From Punica granatum (Eukaryota; Streptophyta; Magnoliopsida; Myrtales; Lythraceae), in NCBI RefSeq assembly GCF_007655135.1, contig NC_045128.1, forward strand, positions 17,934,230 to 17,998,229: 64,000 bases of DNA, given 5' to 3'. Positions within the stretch are counted from its first letter, which is position 1, and every line of letters starts with the position of its first letter. Under the pieces are notes generated by a model, which saw nothing but the letters and a program-made list of their open reading frames with translations, was not told the origin of the DNA and did not search any database. Below, in pieces: positions 53,490-64,000 of the stretch. The position numbers and the translations under genes were made by a program.

Positions 53490-54215
53490 TTATCGGTGGA
53501 GCTGTAGGAGCGGCATGAGTAAGTGTGCACGGTTCAGTGGGGGGATGTTTAGAGGTGGTGGAGCTTGGAAGGGGAAATTCATTTGGGGCTGTGGAGCTTG
53601 GAAGGAGAAATGGTCCGCCGTAAGAGCAGGAGCTTGTGCAAATACGACTGAAGGGATCGTTGGTGGTGGGACAGTGTAAATTGGAGGTTGAGCGGGTATG
53701 GTGAGCGGTGACAAAGTGAGCATTGCAGAATCCGTTGATAGGAACGCCGCGGGTGGCAAAGGCACTGATGTAGGAGCCAGTGGCGGTGGCAAAGGATCAC
53801 TGACCGAATAGACTGCCGGCACATATGTCATTGCTGAAAAAGATACATCTTCGCTATCCGTAACATAAATAGGCGGGTCGACCGGATTCGGGTGCACGGT
53901 TGTCCTGCGCTCAGGAGACGGAGTGTAGCTTGACGAAGCTTGTTTCTGATCCCTAAGCATGGTCATGAGCTCTGTCATGTTGGTATTCATATTGGCATCT
54001 AGCTGATTAACCATCCCTTCGAGTGTAGTGAAACGCATAGGGTCAATGGCGTTGGATGGCGTCTGTGCCGAAGGAGGGAGGTGCGTTGGAAGAGCACCCG
54101 AATACGCCGTAGTTGCAGCGGGAGGTGGCATAACATGCGTGTCTTGTGGAGAGGAGTGTACCGACATTGGTGGCATGTCTTGCTCGGAGATAATGGGTTG
54201 TTGCTCTTCGGCCAT
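53490..54215 (-). pseudogene. E2 gag N-terminal region
   Basis: The start MAEEQQ at 54215 aligns with the E3 gag start MAEGDQ at 63100. The region is Pro/Ser/Thr-rich with a short helical segment (TTLEGMVNQLDANM). A one-base frameshift near 53530 separates it from the gag core. The shared start in two elements supports this as the true initiation codon. Confidence 0.8.
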
Positions 54216-54519
54216 TCTTCCGCGTGCACGAGTAGGATATCAATGTGATGCCAGTTGTTAATACCTGTATGTACAAGTGTATGAGTGTAATTGTTGTGCA
54301 TTGGCTATCTTAAGAATATAAATGACAATGTATGTATGCATGAGATGCATGAGTTTGAAAATACTAATGCCATTACATCAGTTTGATTCATATTCCATAA
54401 TTTACAAAGATAGTCTGTTTGAAAAGGAAACATAAACATTAAACCGACATTATTACATCCCGTAGCCGAGTGAGCGCTGTGCGGGTCCGATGCGGGGTAA
54501 AAGCGCTAACAAACTAAAC

Positions 54520-55669
54520 CTAAGGATGGGAGACCTTGCACGCTTTCGCTCGCGTTCGGTCCAGCATAGCGCTCAAACGCTCTATCTCCTTGTCTTGGTT
54601 CGCTACGCATACGCGAGTCTAAGCCAACTCTCTCTGAAGCTCTCTATGATCAGTGAGTTTTGCACGAATATCCACAAGCTCGCAGCGGAGTCGATCTCGC
54701 TCCTCCCTGATGGACTGCAATTCCATGCGCATGGCTCCTTGGACTGAGCTCTCTGCGTCTAGAATGTCTGCTTGCGGTGCCTGCGGAATCTGTGGTATGC
54801 GTAACCGACGAACAGGTGCAAGTCCATGCGGATGGAATTGCACCACATATGCTGCAGTAGCTGAGAAAGCTCGCTCCTCGTCAGTGGGATGCTAAGGGAA
54901 GTAAAGCTCCTGAACGATGCGAGTGTCCCACAAGCGTCAAACCTCTCGAACTCGTAGAAATCTATCTGGAAGTGAAGCTGTCGTGTCTGCCCACATGAAG
55001 CAGTATGGAGCGCGATCTGCCTCTGTAAGAATATCCTGTAAACCACCGAGTTGTCTGATGACTCGGACTGGAAATATGAGTGTGCTCCCTAAGTGACTGA
55101 TCAGGGGAAGTGCTATAACTGAAGGACATCCGATGGTCATGGGACCTCCAGGGTTCCAACGAGTGGTCCATAAAAACTGTGTTGGGGTGAGCTCTTCGAA
55201 GAACTGGATCCAATCGGTGTAGTCGCGGTTGGAAGGTTGAAACACATGGAGTAAACGAGTGATGAGTGAGCGCTCGTCGGTGATACATGAAAAAGGATGA
55301 GATGAGCTAAACGGCCGGATGTGTGCGAGAAGCCAAATCTGAAGCAAATGTGGAGATCCTCTCATTTTACCCCGTCGAATCTCTCGTACATAGTCAAGAG
55401 ACCGAATGGTCTCGCCAAGACAGTTTCCACGTAACTATGGCCTCATACCACTTGGAAGATGACTTAGGCAAGTGCCCCGTCTATGAGGTTCGACAGGTAG
55501 GGGATTAGGATGGTCCCGAAGATAAGCAAGAGGAACCCGTGACAGGCGTCACGCTGATACGATTCTCCCCTGGCGTTGAGAGAACAAATATGTATGAAGT
55601 CTATGAGCCATGTAGTCCTCATGCTGTGCTCCCATCCATAATGAAGCTCGCGACGAATTTCTTCATCGC
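54520..55669 (-). pseudogene. E2 ORF1, upstream of gag (5' part cut off)
   Basis: A protein of unknown function found upstream of gag in this element type; from memory, plant databases call a related family DUF7745. Pieces: EIRRELHYGWEHSMRT and YQRDACHGFLLLIFG (55640-55480); LLQIWLLAHIRPF, FLWTTRWNPGGPM, PLISHLGSTLIFP (55365-54937); and a tail ELQSIREERDRLRCELVDIR that looks like a coiled coil (54846-54619). E3 ORF1 (61282-62787) aligns along the whole length. Its first part is missing because E3 inserted at 55669/55670. Internal stops occur, for example near 54610. The stop that ends it is at 54520. Confidence 0.82.
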
Positions 55670-58600
55670 TGTCATTACCCCATTTTGGTCCACCGGCTCC
55701 AACAGAGGACTTCCAACCAAAGCTCGGGACACTATTCATAACCGGGAAAACCTGAGGCAAACATGCGGGCACAGAGTCATGGGTTAGGGGAGAAAAGCAT
55801 GGTCCACCGAGAAAAGCGGAGGAGAGCCGTCAGAAGAACGGATGAACAAGGAATCCCGAAAACGGCGGAGCTGGCACTGTGGTACTATTCATCATCGAAT
55901 CGCCGAAGCATCGAAAGGTGCCCAATATGGGACTCTAAAAATCCCCCTCGGTGCCAAAGTGATCAATGACACATCCGAGCGCGCTTCGGAGACATCCTGC
56001 TTAAGCCGGGACACCCCGATCCCTCACAGACGCCTTTTTCGACAGGGCTCCGGGAGTCCCGACCCACTGACGAGTTAACGGCACCCGAAAACGGGCCTAC
56101 AGTCGCCCAGGGACCACCAGGGTCGTGGAACGAGCTTCAAATGACCCTCCGGAACTCGACTTGGTCTCCCGAGGGACGTTTCAATGGTCACAAACGTCTC
56201 CCGGCGAGCTTTCGAGGCACGTCCACGGAAAACAGAGATCACAACGATCCCCGAACACCTCGAGACATCCAGGGAGCACTGAGAAAACCCTGGTCACAAG
56301 TCCCTAGGCCTTCCCGGGGCAGTGGTCTTTGCCCGGAGGCGACGAGCCAACGATCTCCCACAAGGCAAAAGGGTCACCGAGACGAATATTAAGATGCACA
56401 AAGAGCAATTGGGGACCGGGGGCATTCAACTCCACTCTGAAAGTCCGAACAGGGCAAAACCGGCCCTCGAAGCGCCGAGTCGCCTGAACATTCGTTCACA
56501 CGACGCATGGCGATATTAGGCTCATTTAAATCCTCTTCGTTCAAGCCTTCCAAATCTATAAATTAATCAGACATCGGAGATCGGATGTGCGTTCAATCAA
56601 GTCTTAAGCTTTTTCCGGCTTTTCTCTCATTCGAATGGGACCCACAGCCAAGCCAAGCCAAGCCTCCAAGCCGTGGCTCAACCCCAAGCCACGGCTCAAT
56701 CCCCAAGCCACGGCTCCACCGCCCAAGCCACGGCTAGATCCCCTTTGGCCGGCGGCTCCAACCTCAAGAGCTTCCCTCCACCACAAATTCAAATATCTTC
56801 TTACACACACTCACATCTATCACCTCCTATCACCTCCCATCACTCTTCCTCTTGCTTCCCCTACACTCTAAGTGACACCTTCCCCTCCCTAATCCCATTG
56901 GGAATTTCGGCAACCCACATAAGCTCCCCCTAACTACACTTAGCTCATCCTAATCACGTCATTAGTCATTCCTATAAGTTCCCATTCATCATTAAAGTTA
57001 ATCACTTCTTCATTCTCATTCTCTCTCAAGCCAATCTCTCTCCAAAATCCTCTCAAACTCCAGCCCATCCCCACACTCTCGTCCAGCCCATGCCAAGGTC
57101 AAAACCGGCCAAAATCACCGGAAAACCACCTGACCCAACTTAAGCCAAAAATTATCAAACTCCCTAGCCTACATATTTCCTACCCCCTAAGTCCATTTTT
57201 GGGCTTAGATTTTCGATTTGAAGCCTCCAACGTCACATTCCAGCCGTGAAGAGAATCGGGTTCCGTGGGTCACCGGCGCGCAACAGTGCCCTAACGACGT
57301 GCCATTTCGCTCCATGACTTTGCCGAGTCGTGCCATCACATTCCAAGGGTTCCTCACAACCCTCACCATCCCTCGTGAAGAGGTGGTCGCAATCCGAGGG
57401 CCGATCCACCGTGCACAACCACCGTTTCATTTTTTTTTTTACCGGGTTCCTTGTGTTCATACCGAACTTTCTCTAACTGTTTCAGGTTCGTCTAGGGCTT
57501 GGCACAATCGGTTCTATCCACAGTCATCTAGATCTGCCCCTTAGGAGTCCAAGGAGCCCGACCTCGCACCGTGCCATGACCGGAGCAAGCGTGCCGACCC
57601 ATTTTCCTCGAGCTGCCGCGACCGCACCTCTCTCGGGTCACTCCACCCGTAGCTCCAAACCGAGTCTTGCGACTCTCATGGCCGCTTCCCCGACTCTTTT
57701 CCTCTTGCAACGAGGCTAGGTAACATCCCTTTATAGCTTAGAGAAGCTAGGATCTTCGATTTTTACTTGTATGAAATGTTTATACGATCTTAGGAGTCGG
57801 AATACATGAAAGTTGCCATTTTTCTTTCGGATCCGAGCTTCCCATGCAATCTCATGCATCGTTACGTGTCTTTACTTTCTTGGCAACGTCCGAACGTTGT
57901 ATGAATGTGCATGCCATAGTGGGAACGACTCGTTTCGAGGTTGGAGAGCCCCTTGTGGTCCGTAAGGATCACGAAACTCACGGCCATGCCTCCTGAAGGG
58001 ATGGCCGAGAGTCCCTTTGCCCCTCACGGACGCACGGGGAGCTCTTTCGCCCTGAAACTCGTTGCTCCCTCCACCCTATTGTCTCTTACCGTGACTATGA
58101 TATGTATACATGACGGAAAGGCTCAGGATCTTGGCGTGAGAGACCCAAAGGGGTCGGATGTGTCAAGGGAGACCCACGGCCGTCCTCCTTGCAAGGGGGC
58201 CGAGGGGTCCCTTGATCCATCCGAAGCTTTGGAGCTCTTTGCTTCGTGATGCCGTGCGTTTCCCGCAGTTTATTTCCAAGTTTACCGTTAAATGATTCAA
58301 TGCCGTCTTCGTTGATCCCTTGAACGTGCTATTTTGAGCGTCTCACATGCTTATTTATGTAGATCGGGACCGCATTGGTGTTGATTTAATGAAACGCATG
58401 CTATTCTCACGTGTATGTTACATGTTGTATGCAAGGGTCAGTTAAAATTGATACGGAAACTCATCGACACTCGTAGTGGGCCAAAAGGGCATTCGGTCGA
58501 CTATCCTTAGGGGATGGCCGAAAGCTTTGAGACTCCCTTCGAGTGAGGATAGGTTTCTATTACCACTTTGAAACCGGCTTTTGGAATTGTTTGTGGTTAT

Positions 58601-60659
58601 ATTCCCTTTTAGTTGATGAATGAATTCAAACTATGTATTAGGCATGTTAGATCCGGATAATTACCCCTCAGAGTCGTAACCATGATGCGGAACGATAATT
58701 ATCGAAAAGTCTCACAAACGGGGAAACGGGACGTAACATTCGGTTAATTAAATCACTTGGACTAAACAATTGGGTAAAATGATTATTAATTCATAAACAC
58801 ATCGATGGTTCACGGAATGGCGGGAATGTCCTTTTCCTTAAAAAGCCCACAATTTCAAAACACCGAGACGTGTAACACCAATAGAATCGACATCTAGCGA
58901 GTACTCGCGCGCTTCGACTCGAGTCTGGGCCCGATTTGAGGCGGCTCGAGTCGGGACGCGCGAGTCCTCCCTAGACTTCTTCGTGTCACACGATCTTCAA
59001 TTTGTACACGAACTTCACACGTTTTATTATCCAAGGGCATAATCGTCATTCCGAGATTCACCGATATCTTAAGCGTTAGGGAGTTGGAAACACTTCGATC
59101 TATGAACGAAAAAGGCAACCCGTTCGGGTACAAGTCTCATTTGCACGGCCCATTCCTTTCACTTTCGGTGTTTCTATCTTCCTATCGTAGATTTGGTGGT
59201 GGACATTTCATTTCAGTTACAAAACACGCAGAACCGGATTAATCGTGCACTCGACCTAAGCAAACATTAGATAATGGATAGGTGGAATATTAGATTCCAA
59301 TCTAGAGTCAAAACACAAGTTTTGGTTAATTCGGTGAGACTGCAGTGACGCTTAACTGAATAAAAGCTCTAAAACGAGTACACACATGTAATTGGCTTAG
59401 AATCCTATTCTAGTCCACCATCTATGTTCGCCTAGGTTAGATACATTGTTTGCTAATCAACCCCGGTTAATAACTGATTAAATCACGTACATTCGACTTA
59501 ATGCACCACTTGTCTGTATTCACCGATAGTTGTCAGTTGTTGTCTGTATTACATCAGTTTTATCAGTTTTCTTCTGTTTTATCCTTGCCTATGATGATTT
59601 ATTGCGGCTCGGGCCCGAGCCCATAGGTCACGTGTTGCACGGGGTCCAACGCCCCAAATCACCGAACACGAGGCCCAACGCCTCCTAATTCACCGAGCGC
59701 GCACAACCCGAGTGCGGAATGGGATCTAGTCTCGATTCACCGTCACACTCCGAATATGGCCTATGTGGAAGGCAATTTGGATTGGGTGTGTGAAACGGGT
59801 TTAGATATCACCCGGGAGCCCGATCGGCCCATCGGTTACAATGGGAATCAACCGGTTCACTTGCAAACCGTTGGATCGATCGGACCCGACCCCCGGCTCT
59901 TTGAGCCCGCGTTGCCTTAATTTGTTTATCGGTTATTCAAAATACACGGTGAGCCGGAGCGGAATATTGGCCCAATGCAAACCGATCGGGATCCATTTAC
60001 TTATTCAGGTACACTTTGTAATTATTCGAGAAAACATTGTGAGGATTTTATTTGTACATTCATTCAGTCATTTGTAAGGATCCCCGATCGGCAAGCGAGA
60101 GGTCCGAGTGTCGAACCGGTCAAGTCGGTCTATCATTACCAAGAGATGAGTAACCTCAAATACTCGCGGTTTCGGTTCGCGCAGGGAATCGACCATTGCG
60201 GTTCGATGAACTGTAACGCTAAGATAGTGAACCGATTCCTCGACGCACAAGCCTACTCACCTTTTGGATTCTTGGCCCAACTTGATCAATTCAGCGACTT
60301 TACGATGTCAAAACGGGCGAGTCAAATGCAACCCTAAATCACGTGGTAAATAAACAAAACGGCAAGCCTAGCAAACTAGAGTACCGAAAGGGCATGCGGG
60401 TTATAGGCCCGCACGTAATAGAACCCCCGAATTCGGAATTTTCGGTTCCGCATGACCGTTGCCTTAGCATTTAGGTGTACCCCGTACCCCTAGACCCGGG
60501 TAACTTGCCGGCTCTCGACCTTCGGATCGTAAAATGGCAAGTGGCGACTCCTTCTCACGCGTGTCCGTCGCCCGTCCCCGGGAAGGTGGATACTCCCGAG
60601 CCGCGTTGCATAGGCTTCGCGCATGCGTACCCCGACGAGATTAAATTCGGGTGCGCATA
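55670..60659 (+). mobile_element. 5' LTR of E3 (family B), 4990 bp
   Basis: It starts TGTCATTACCCCATTTTGG and ends GGTGCGCATA, each with one or two changes from the family ends. A primer binding site follows at once, so this is the 5' LTR. It is collinear with S1 and S2 but lacks the 162-bp repeat of S2. 'atcgc' (55665-55669) would be the target copy; the other lies outside the window. A TATA-like 'cctataagttc' is at 56971. Confidence 0.93.
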
Positions 60660-60662
60660 GCT

Positions 60663-60681
60663 TGGCGACTCCACTGGGGAC
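60663..60681 (+). other. Primer binding site of E3
   Basis: TGGCGACTCCACTGGGGAC, three bases after the LTR end, begins TGG as needed to pair with a tRNA CCA end. Ogre-type elements are known to use a tRNA-Arg-like primer with a very similar sequence; the tRNA assignment is from memory and was not tested. Confidence 0.75.
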
Positions 60682-61281
60682 ATACTTAGTGGGTTCGGGC
60701 TCAATTCCGTTTGCTTGCTTGCATGTTTATTTATCGCTTTCCGTACATTTATTTTAAGCACATTTATTTCTCGCATTTACTTCGCACATTTGCATCGCAT
60801 CATTCTAGCGGGTTCTAGGTACCTTGTCTGAAATCCCATGGGCACCAAGATAGGAAGCTAGGTTAGTCAGAGGTTCCGAGTAAGGGAACGGATCGAGTCG
60901 GCTATGCCACCGAACCGGCCCCCAAAGATCCTCGCTTGATTTCAAGGAATTCACACCCTTGTATTGGGGGCCCCCATCCCTAGTTAGTGGTTCTCCCGAT
61001 AGCACCGAAAACCATGCATACACAGGGACTGTCATGCTGGACCCATTCTTACCTCCATGCCGACAACCGACCCAAAAAGTCGAGTCTTTGAGTCGGCCCG
61101 TAGTTTTTTCTTTAGGACGGAAATTTTGTGTTTTTCTATAAGAACGAGTGATGTATACTGTAAAGAACGTGACTATAGCTTATCTTTCCGCACTGCATGC
61201 ATTATTTTCGAAAAAACTTAGGACATTACACTGATTTGATTCTTAAGGCGTTAAGCCAACATCTCCTCCATCTAGGTAAGG
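60682..61281 (+). other. E3 untranslated leader
   Basis: Sequence between primer site and ORF1. It holds repeated 'catttat' and 'gcattt' phrases and no supported gene. Confidence 0.5.
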
Positions 61282-62787
61282 ATGGACCGCCCAGCTCCCG
61301 GTCTCATACTAGAAGCGATCACACCGCCAAGGCAAGACATCATGCGCATTTGGAGGACTCTCTGACCAGTGGACCACGCCTTCATCCGGGGCATTATCGG
61401 AGATATGGTCATGTTTACGGAAACTCCGGTGGATTGGATCTTCTTGAGGACCGCCACGGAGTTTTGGGACCCCGAGCACGCAGTATTCAACTTCCAGGGG
61501 ATGGAGTTAGCTCCTACGATCTAGGAGTACACGACACTCATCCAGAGGCCCATGCCCACGACCAAAGGCATCTTCGTGCCTAACCCGTTCGCAACCATTC
61601 GGAGTCAGCTCTCCAGCCTCCTCGACATACCTACCCAAGGCATCCACGAAGAGCTTCACCAAGGATGGGATCACGGCATCAGGATCGCGTGGCTCTCCGA
61701 TTGGACGCTCCTCCGCGCATTGACACCCTTGTCGGCATCCTATCAGCGCGACGCATGTCATGGATTCTTGCTCTTAGTCTTTGGCACTCTCCTGTTCCCG
61801 TATTCGCCGAACCTCATTGACGGGGCTATAACCCAAGTCGTCCTCCAAGCGGTGGGAGGCCATAGTTATGTGGAGGCTTTACTAGTCGAGACCGTTCGGT
61901 CTCTAGACTATGTTAGAGAGGTTCGAAGCGGCAGGATAAAGGGATCCTCGCACCTACTCTAGATTTGGCTTCTCGCCCATGTCCGCCCCTTTTGTTCCTC
62001 ACATCCGTTCTCCTACATCGCCAACGAGCGCACGCTGATCGAGCGCCTGGTACCGGTTATCCCGCCTCCCGAGCACAGCTTCTCGGAATAGCGGCGCTTT
62101 TGGCGCGAGCTGACGCCCTCACGGTTCCTATGGGTCGCCCGATGGAACCCCGGCGGCCCCATGATCACTGGATGTCCCGGGATTGTGGGAGTCCCCCTTC
62201 TTAGCCATTTGGGGAGCACGCTCATATTCCCCGGCCGGGTAATCAAACAACTCGACGGCCTACAGGACATTCCCGCCGAGGCGGACCGCCTACCTTTCCG
62301 CATCCAATGGGTCGACTCTACATCCACGGCCCCCGCAAGATTCCTACAGATGCAGGAGATCCGACGCCAACGGGACGCTAGCACCATACAGCGTCTGTAC
62401 TTCCCCGAGCACCCCACCGACGAAGAACGAGCATTCTCCGCCACATCAGCATACGTGATCCGGTTCTACCCGCAGGGATCGACACCACCACAACGGCCTC
62501 AGGCCACCCCGACTCCCCGAGCTACACCTACCCCCGCTCCCGAAGCCGAGAGCTCCATCCAAGCGGCCATGCACGCGGAGCTACGGGCCATCAGGGAGGA
62601 ATGAGATAGGCTCCGTTGCGAGCTTGTTGATTCCCGCGCAGAGGTCGCGGACTACAGGGAGCTTCAAACGGAATTGGGACGAGCACGCGCTCGAGTCGCG
62701 CATCTAGACAGGGAGATGGCCCGCTTGGGCGCGAGGTTGGACTGAGTGCAGGCAAGGGCGCGCAAGATTGCCCACCCCGAGGATTAG
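61282..62787 (+). pseudogene. E3 ORF1, upstream of gag, six in-frame stops
   Basis: From ATG 61282 to TAG 62785-62787 one frame of 502 codons holds throughout, with no frameshift, but six stops: TGA 61363, TAG 61522, TAG 61960, TAG 62089, TGA 62602, TGA 62743. Readable landmarks are FNFQGMELAPTI (codons about 68-79), YQRDACHGFLLLVFG, LAHVRPFCSSHPF, LWVARWNPGGPM, PLLSHLGSTLIFPG and a coiled-coil-like tail (DRLRCELVDSRAEVADYREL). At least the 61960 stop replaces a Gln seen in E2 ORF1 (CAG to TAG). Function is unknown; it matches E2 ORF1 (55669-54520). Confidence 0.85.
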
Positions 62788-63099
62788 CGGACACGTCCAC
62801 TTTTTTGCCCTCGCTCGGACCCACGCCGCTCTCAACCGGCCACCGAGCGTAAAGGGATGTCGGCTTTGCGTTTATGTTCCTTTTTCTTTCGCGCATTCTA
62901 TTTTGTAAAACTATGGAACTTGAATCTAATCAATGTAATGACATTAGGATTTTGAAAATTCATGCATCTCATACATCTTGCCCCTTTATTTATTCCGCGA
63001 TTATCATCTCCAAATGTCGATGTTTGCCCTTACACATTCTTGGAATCTAGGTGATCGCAACTGGCGTCGCACCGTTCTCCGACTCGCCAATGTCTCAGG
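62788..63099 (+). other. E3 ORF1-gag spacer
   Basis: About 310 bp of non-coding sequence between the end of ORF1 and the gag start. It resembles E2 54216-54519 in position. Confidence 0.6.
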
Positions 63100-64000
63100 A
63101 TGGCAGAAGGGGATCAAGCCGATATCTCCGAGGAAGTCAATCCGCCGGTCCCGATTCATTCTCAACCACCCCTAACACACGCGCCGCCGCTTCCGACTCC
63201 GGCAGGCATACTCTCGGCGTATTCGGGCGCCCCTCCGACACATCTCCCGCCCCCGACGTCTTCAGGGGCGCCCCTTCCACAAACTTCACTAACGTCATCC
63301 ACCTCCAACGACCAAGCCCGCATCGCGGCACTCGAGGGCACGGTCAACCAAATGGCCACCAACATGGCAGAGCTGCTCGCCCTACTTAGGGGACCAAACC
63401 GCGCATCCTTGAGCTCCACGCCTCCGCTGGGACAAGGACCAACAGCCGACCCGTCTCCTTGGGTCCCACTGACTCAGGCCCCGGAGATTATGGAGGCCCC
63501 CGCACCGCGAACACTGCATACGTCCGTGGCTCACCCCTTCACTGGCCCACTTCCGCCTGCCCCCACGGCCGTCCCTCTTCCACCGACGGCATTCCTCACT
63601 TCGGATCAGGTTCTATCCGCCCCGCCATCAGCTTCTATGCCGGCCCCGACCACGATCTATGCAACCCCTTCGCCGACGATTTTTCCGGCCCCAAGCGCAC
63701 CCGCTCCGACTCATCCTCAAGCCGCAGATCTTCCCTCCTATCCACCTCCACAACCTCACACCAACTTTCCCTATCAAGCACCGCCGCTAATAAACACCAC
63801 TTTCCACTAACCAGGCACGCCAACTCACGCAGCCCAATTCGCCTCGCCGACTCACTTTTTCGCCGAGGCTGACACCGAGCAGGAACGAAGACTCAAGAGG
63901 ATGGAAGAAACAATACGGGCCCTGCAAGCGAATGACGCTCGATCCGACGCACGCTACGGAGGCTGTAGCCTATTCCCGGGCATGCGGCTGCCCCCGAAGT
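63100..64000 (+). pseudogene. E3 gag (5' part, one in-frame stop)
   Basis: ATG 63100 opens MAEGDQADISEEVN, matching the E2 gag start. It is Pro/Ser/Thr-rich through about residue 235, with a helical segment RIAALEGTVNQMATNMAELL. An in-frame TAA at 63808-63810 (CAA to TAA is the simplest origin) is followed in the same frame by AEADTEQERRLKRMEETIRA, homologous to the E2 gag core. It continues past the window. Confidence 0.85.

Larger units (their letters stand above)
34896..55669 (-). mobile_element. LTR retrotransposon E2, Tat/Ogre-type Ty3/gypsy (5' end off window)
   Basis: Order on the minus strand from 55669 down: ORF1, gag, protease, reverse transcriptase, RNaseH, second RNaseH, integrase, 3' UTR, polypurine tract, 3' LTR. 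Integrase after RT gives Ty3/gypsy; the extra upstream ORF, second RNaseH and ~5 kb LTR give the Tat/Ogre type. Every gene is broken. The 5' LTR lies to the right of the window because E3 inserted in ORF1 at 55669/55670. Confidence 0.9.
55670..64000 (+). mobile_element. LTR retrotransposon E3 (5' part)
   Basis: 5' LTR, primer site, leader, ORF1 and the start of gag, in plus orientation and continuing past the right edge. It is inserted in ORF1 of E2. Its ORF1 and gag are homologous to those of E2, so the two elements are related lineages with different LTR families. Confidence 0.9.

Overview
The window is nuclear DNA from a flowering plant, most likely a dicot. It holds one intact intron-containing gene, a mitochondrial HSP60, surrounded by deeply nested LTR retrotransposons, a large tandem satellite and a decayed plastid insertion. 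I cannot fix the species from sequence alone.

Layout, left to right. 1-3969: 3' untranslated end of a plus-strand Ty3/gypsy element (E1), with 55-bp and 44-bp tandem repeats and a polypurine tract. 3970-13689: the E1 3' LTR (family A), split by a solo family B LTR (7394-12598). 13690-17705: short unassigned DNA, then a diverged B-like LTR (LTR-C). About 18085-24735: a satellite of roughly 43 monomers of 155-158 bp, with a five-monomer higher-order repeat at its left end. 24869-25705: a non-autonomous DNA transposon with long terminal inverted repeats and an 11-bp target duplication. 26217-30966: mitochondrial HSP60 in 18 exons, all joining in frame to 575 residues. About 31326-33550: plastid-derived DNA, the C-terminal part of rpoC2 fused to the start of matK. 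33780-34895: the start of another family A LTR, interrupted by E2. 34896-55669: minus-strand element E2 (3' LTR, 3' UTR with an 82-bp repeat, INT, RNaseH x2, RT, PR, gag, ORF1), all reading frames broken. Its 3' LTR is split by a second solo B LTR (38341-43585), and its ORF1 is cut by E3. 55670-64000: the 5' part of plus-strand element E3 (B LTR, primer binding site, ORF1, start of gag), running off the end of the window.

The elements belong to the Tat/Ogre type of Ty3/gypsy. They have LTRs of about 4.5-5.2 kb that start TGTCAGCACCCC and end GGTGCGCACA, a primer site reading TGGCGACTCCACTGGGGAC, an extra ORF upstream of gag, and a second RNaseH domain. The order of events can be read from the nesting: the A fragment at 33780 is older than E2, and E2 is older than both S2 and E3. 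S1 has a target duplication with one mismatch; S2 has a perfect one.

The most interesting observation is that the satellite monomer at 18-24.7 kb is homologous along its length, in reverse orientation, to a four-copy repeat of about 162 bp inside the solo LTR S2 (40569-41215). The other two B LTRs lack this repeat. This suggests the satellite and the LTR share a source. I see no prokaryotic features, CRISPR array or tRNA gene.
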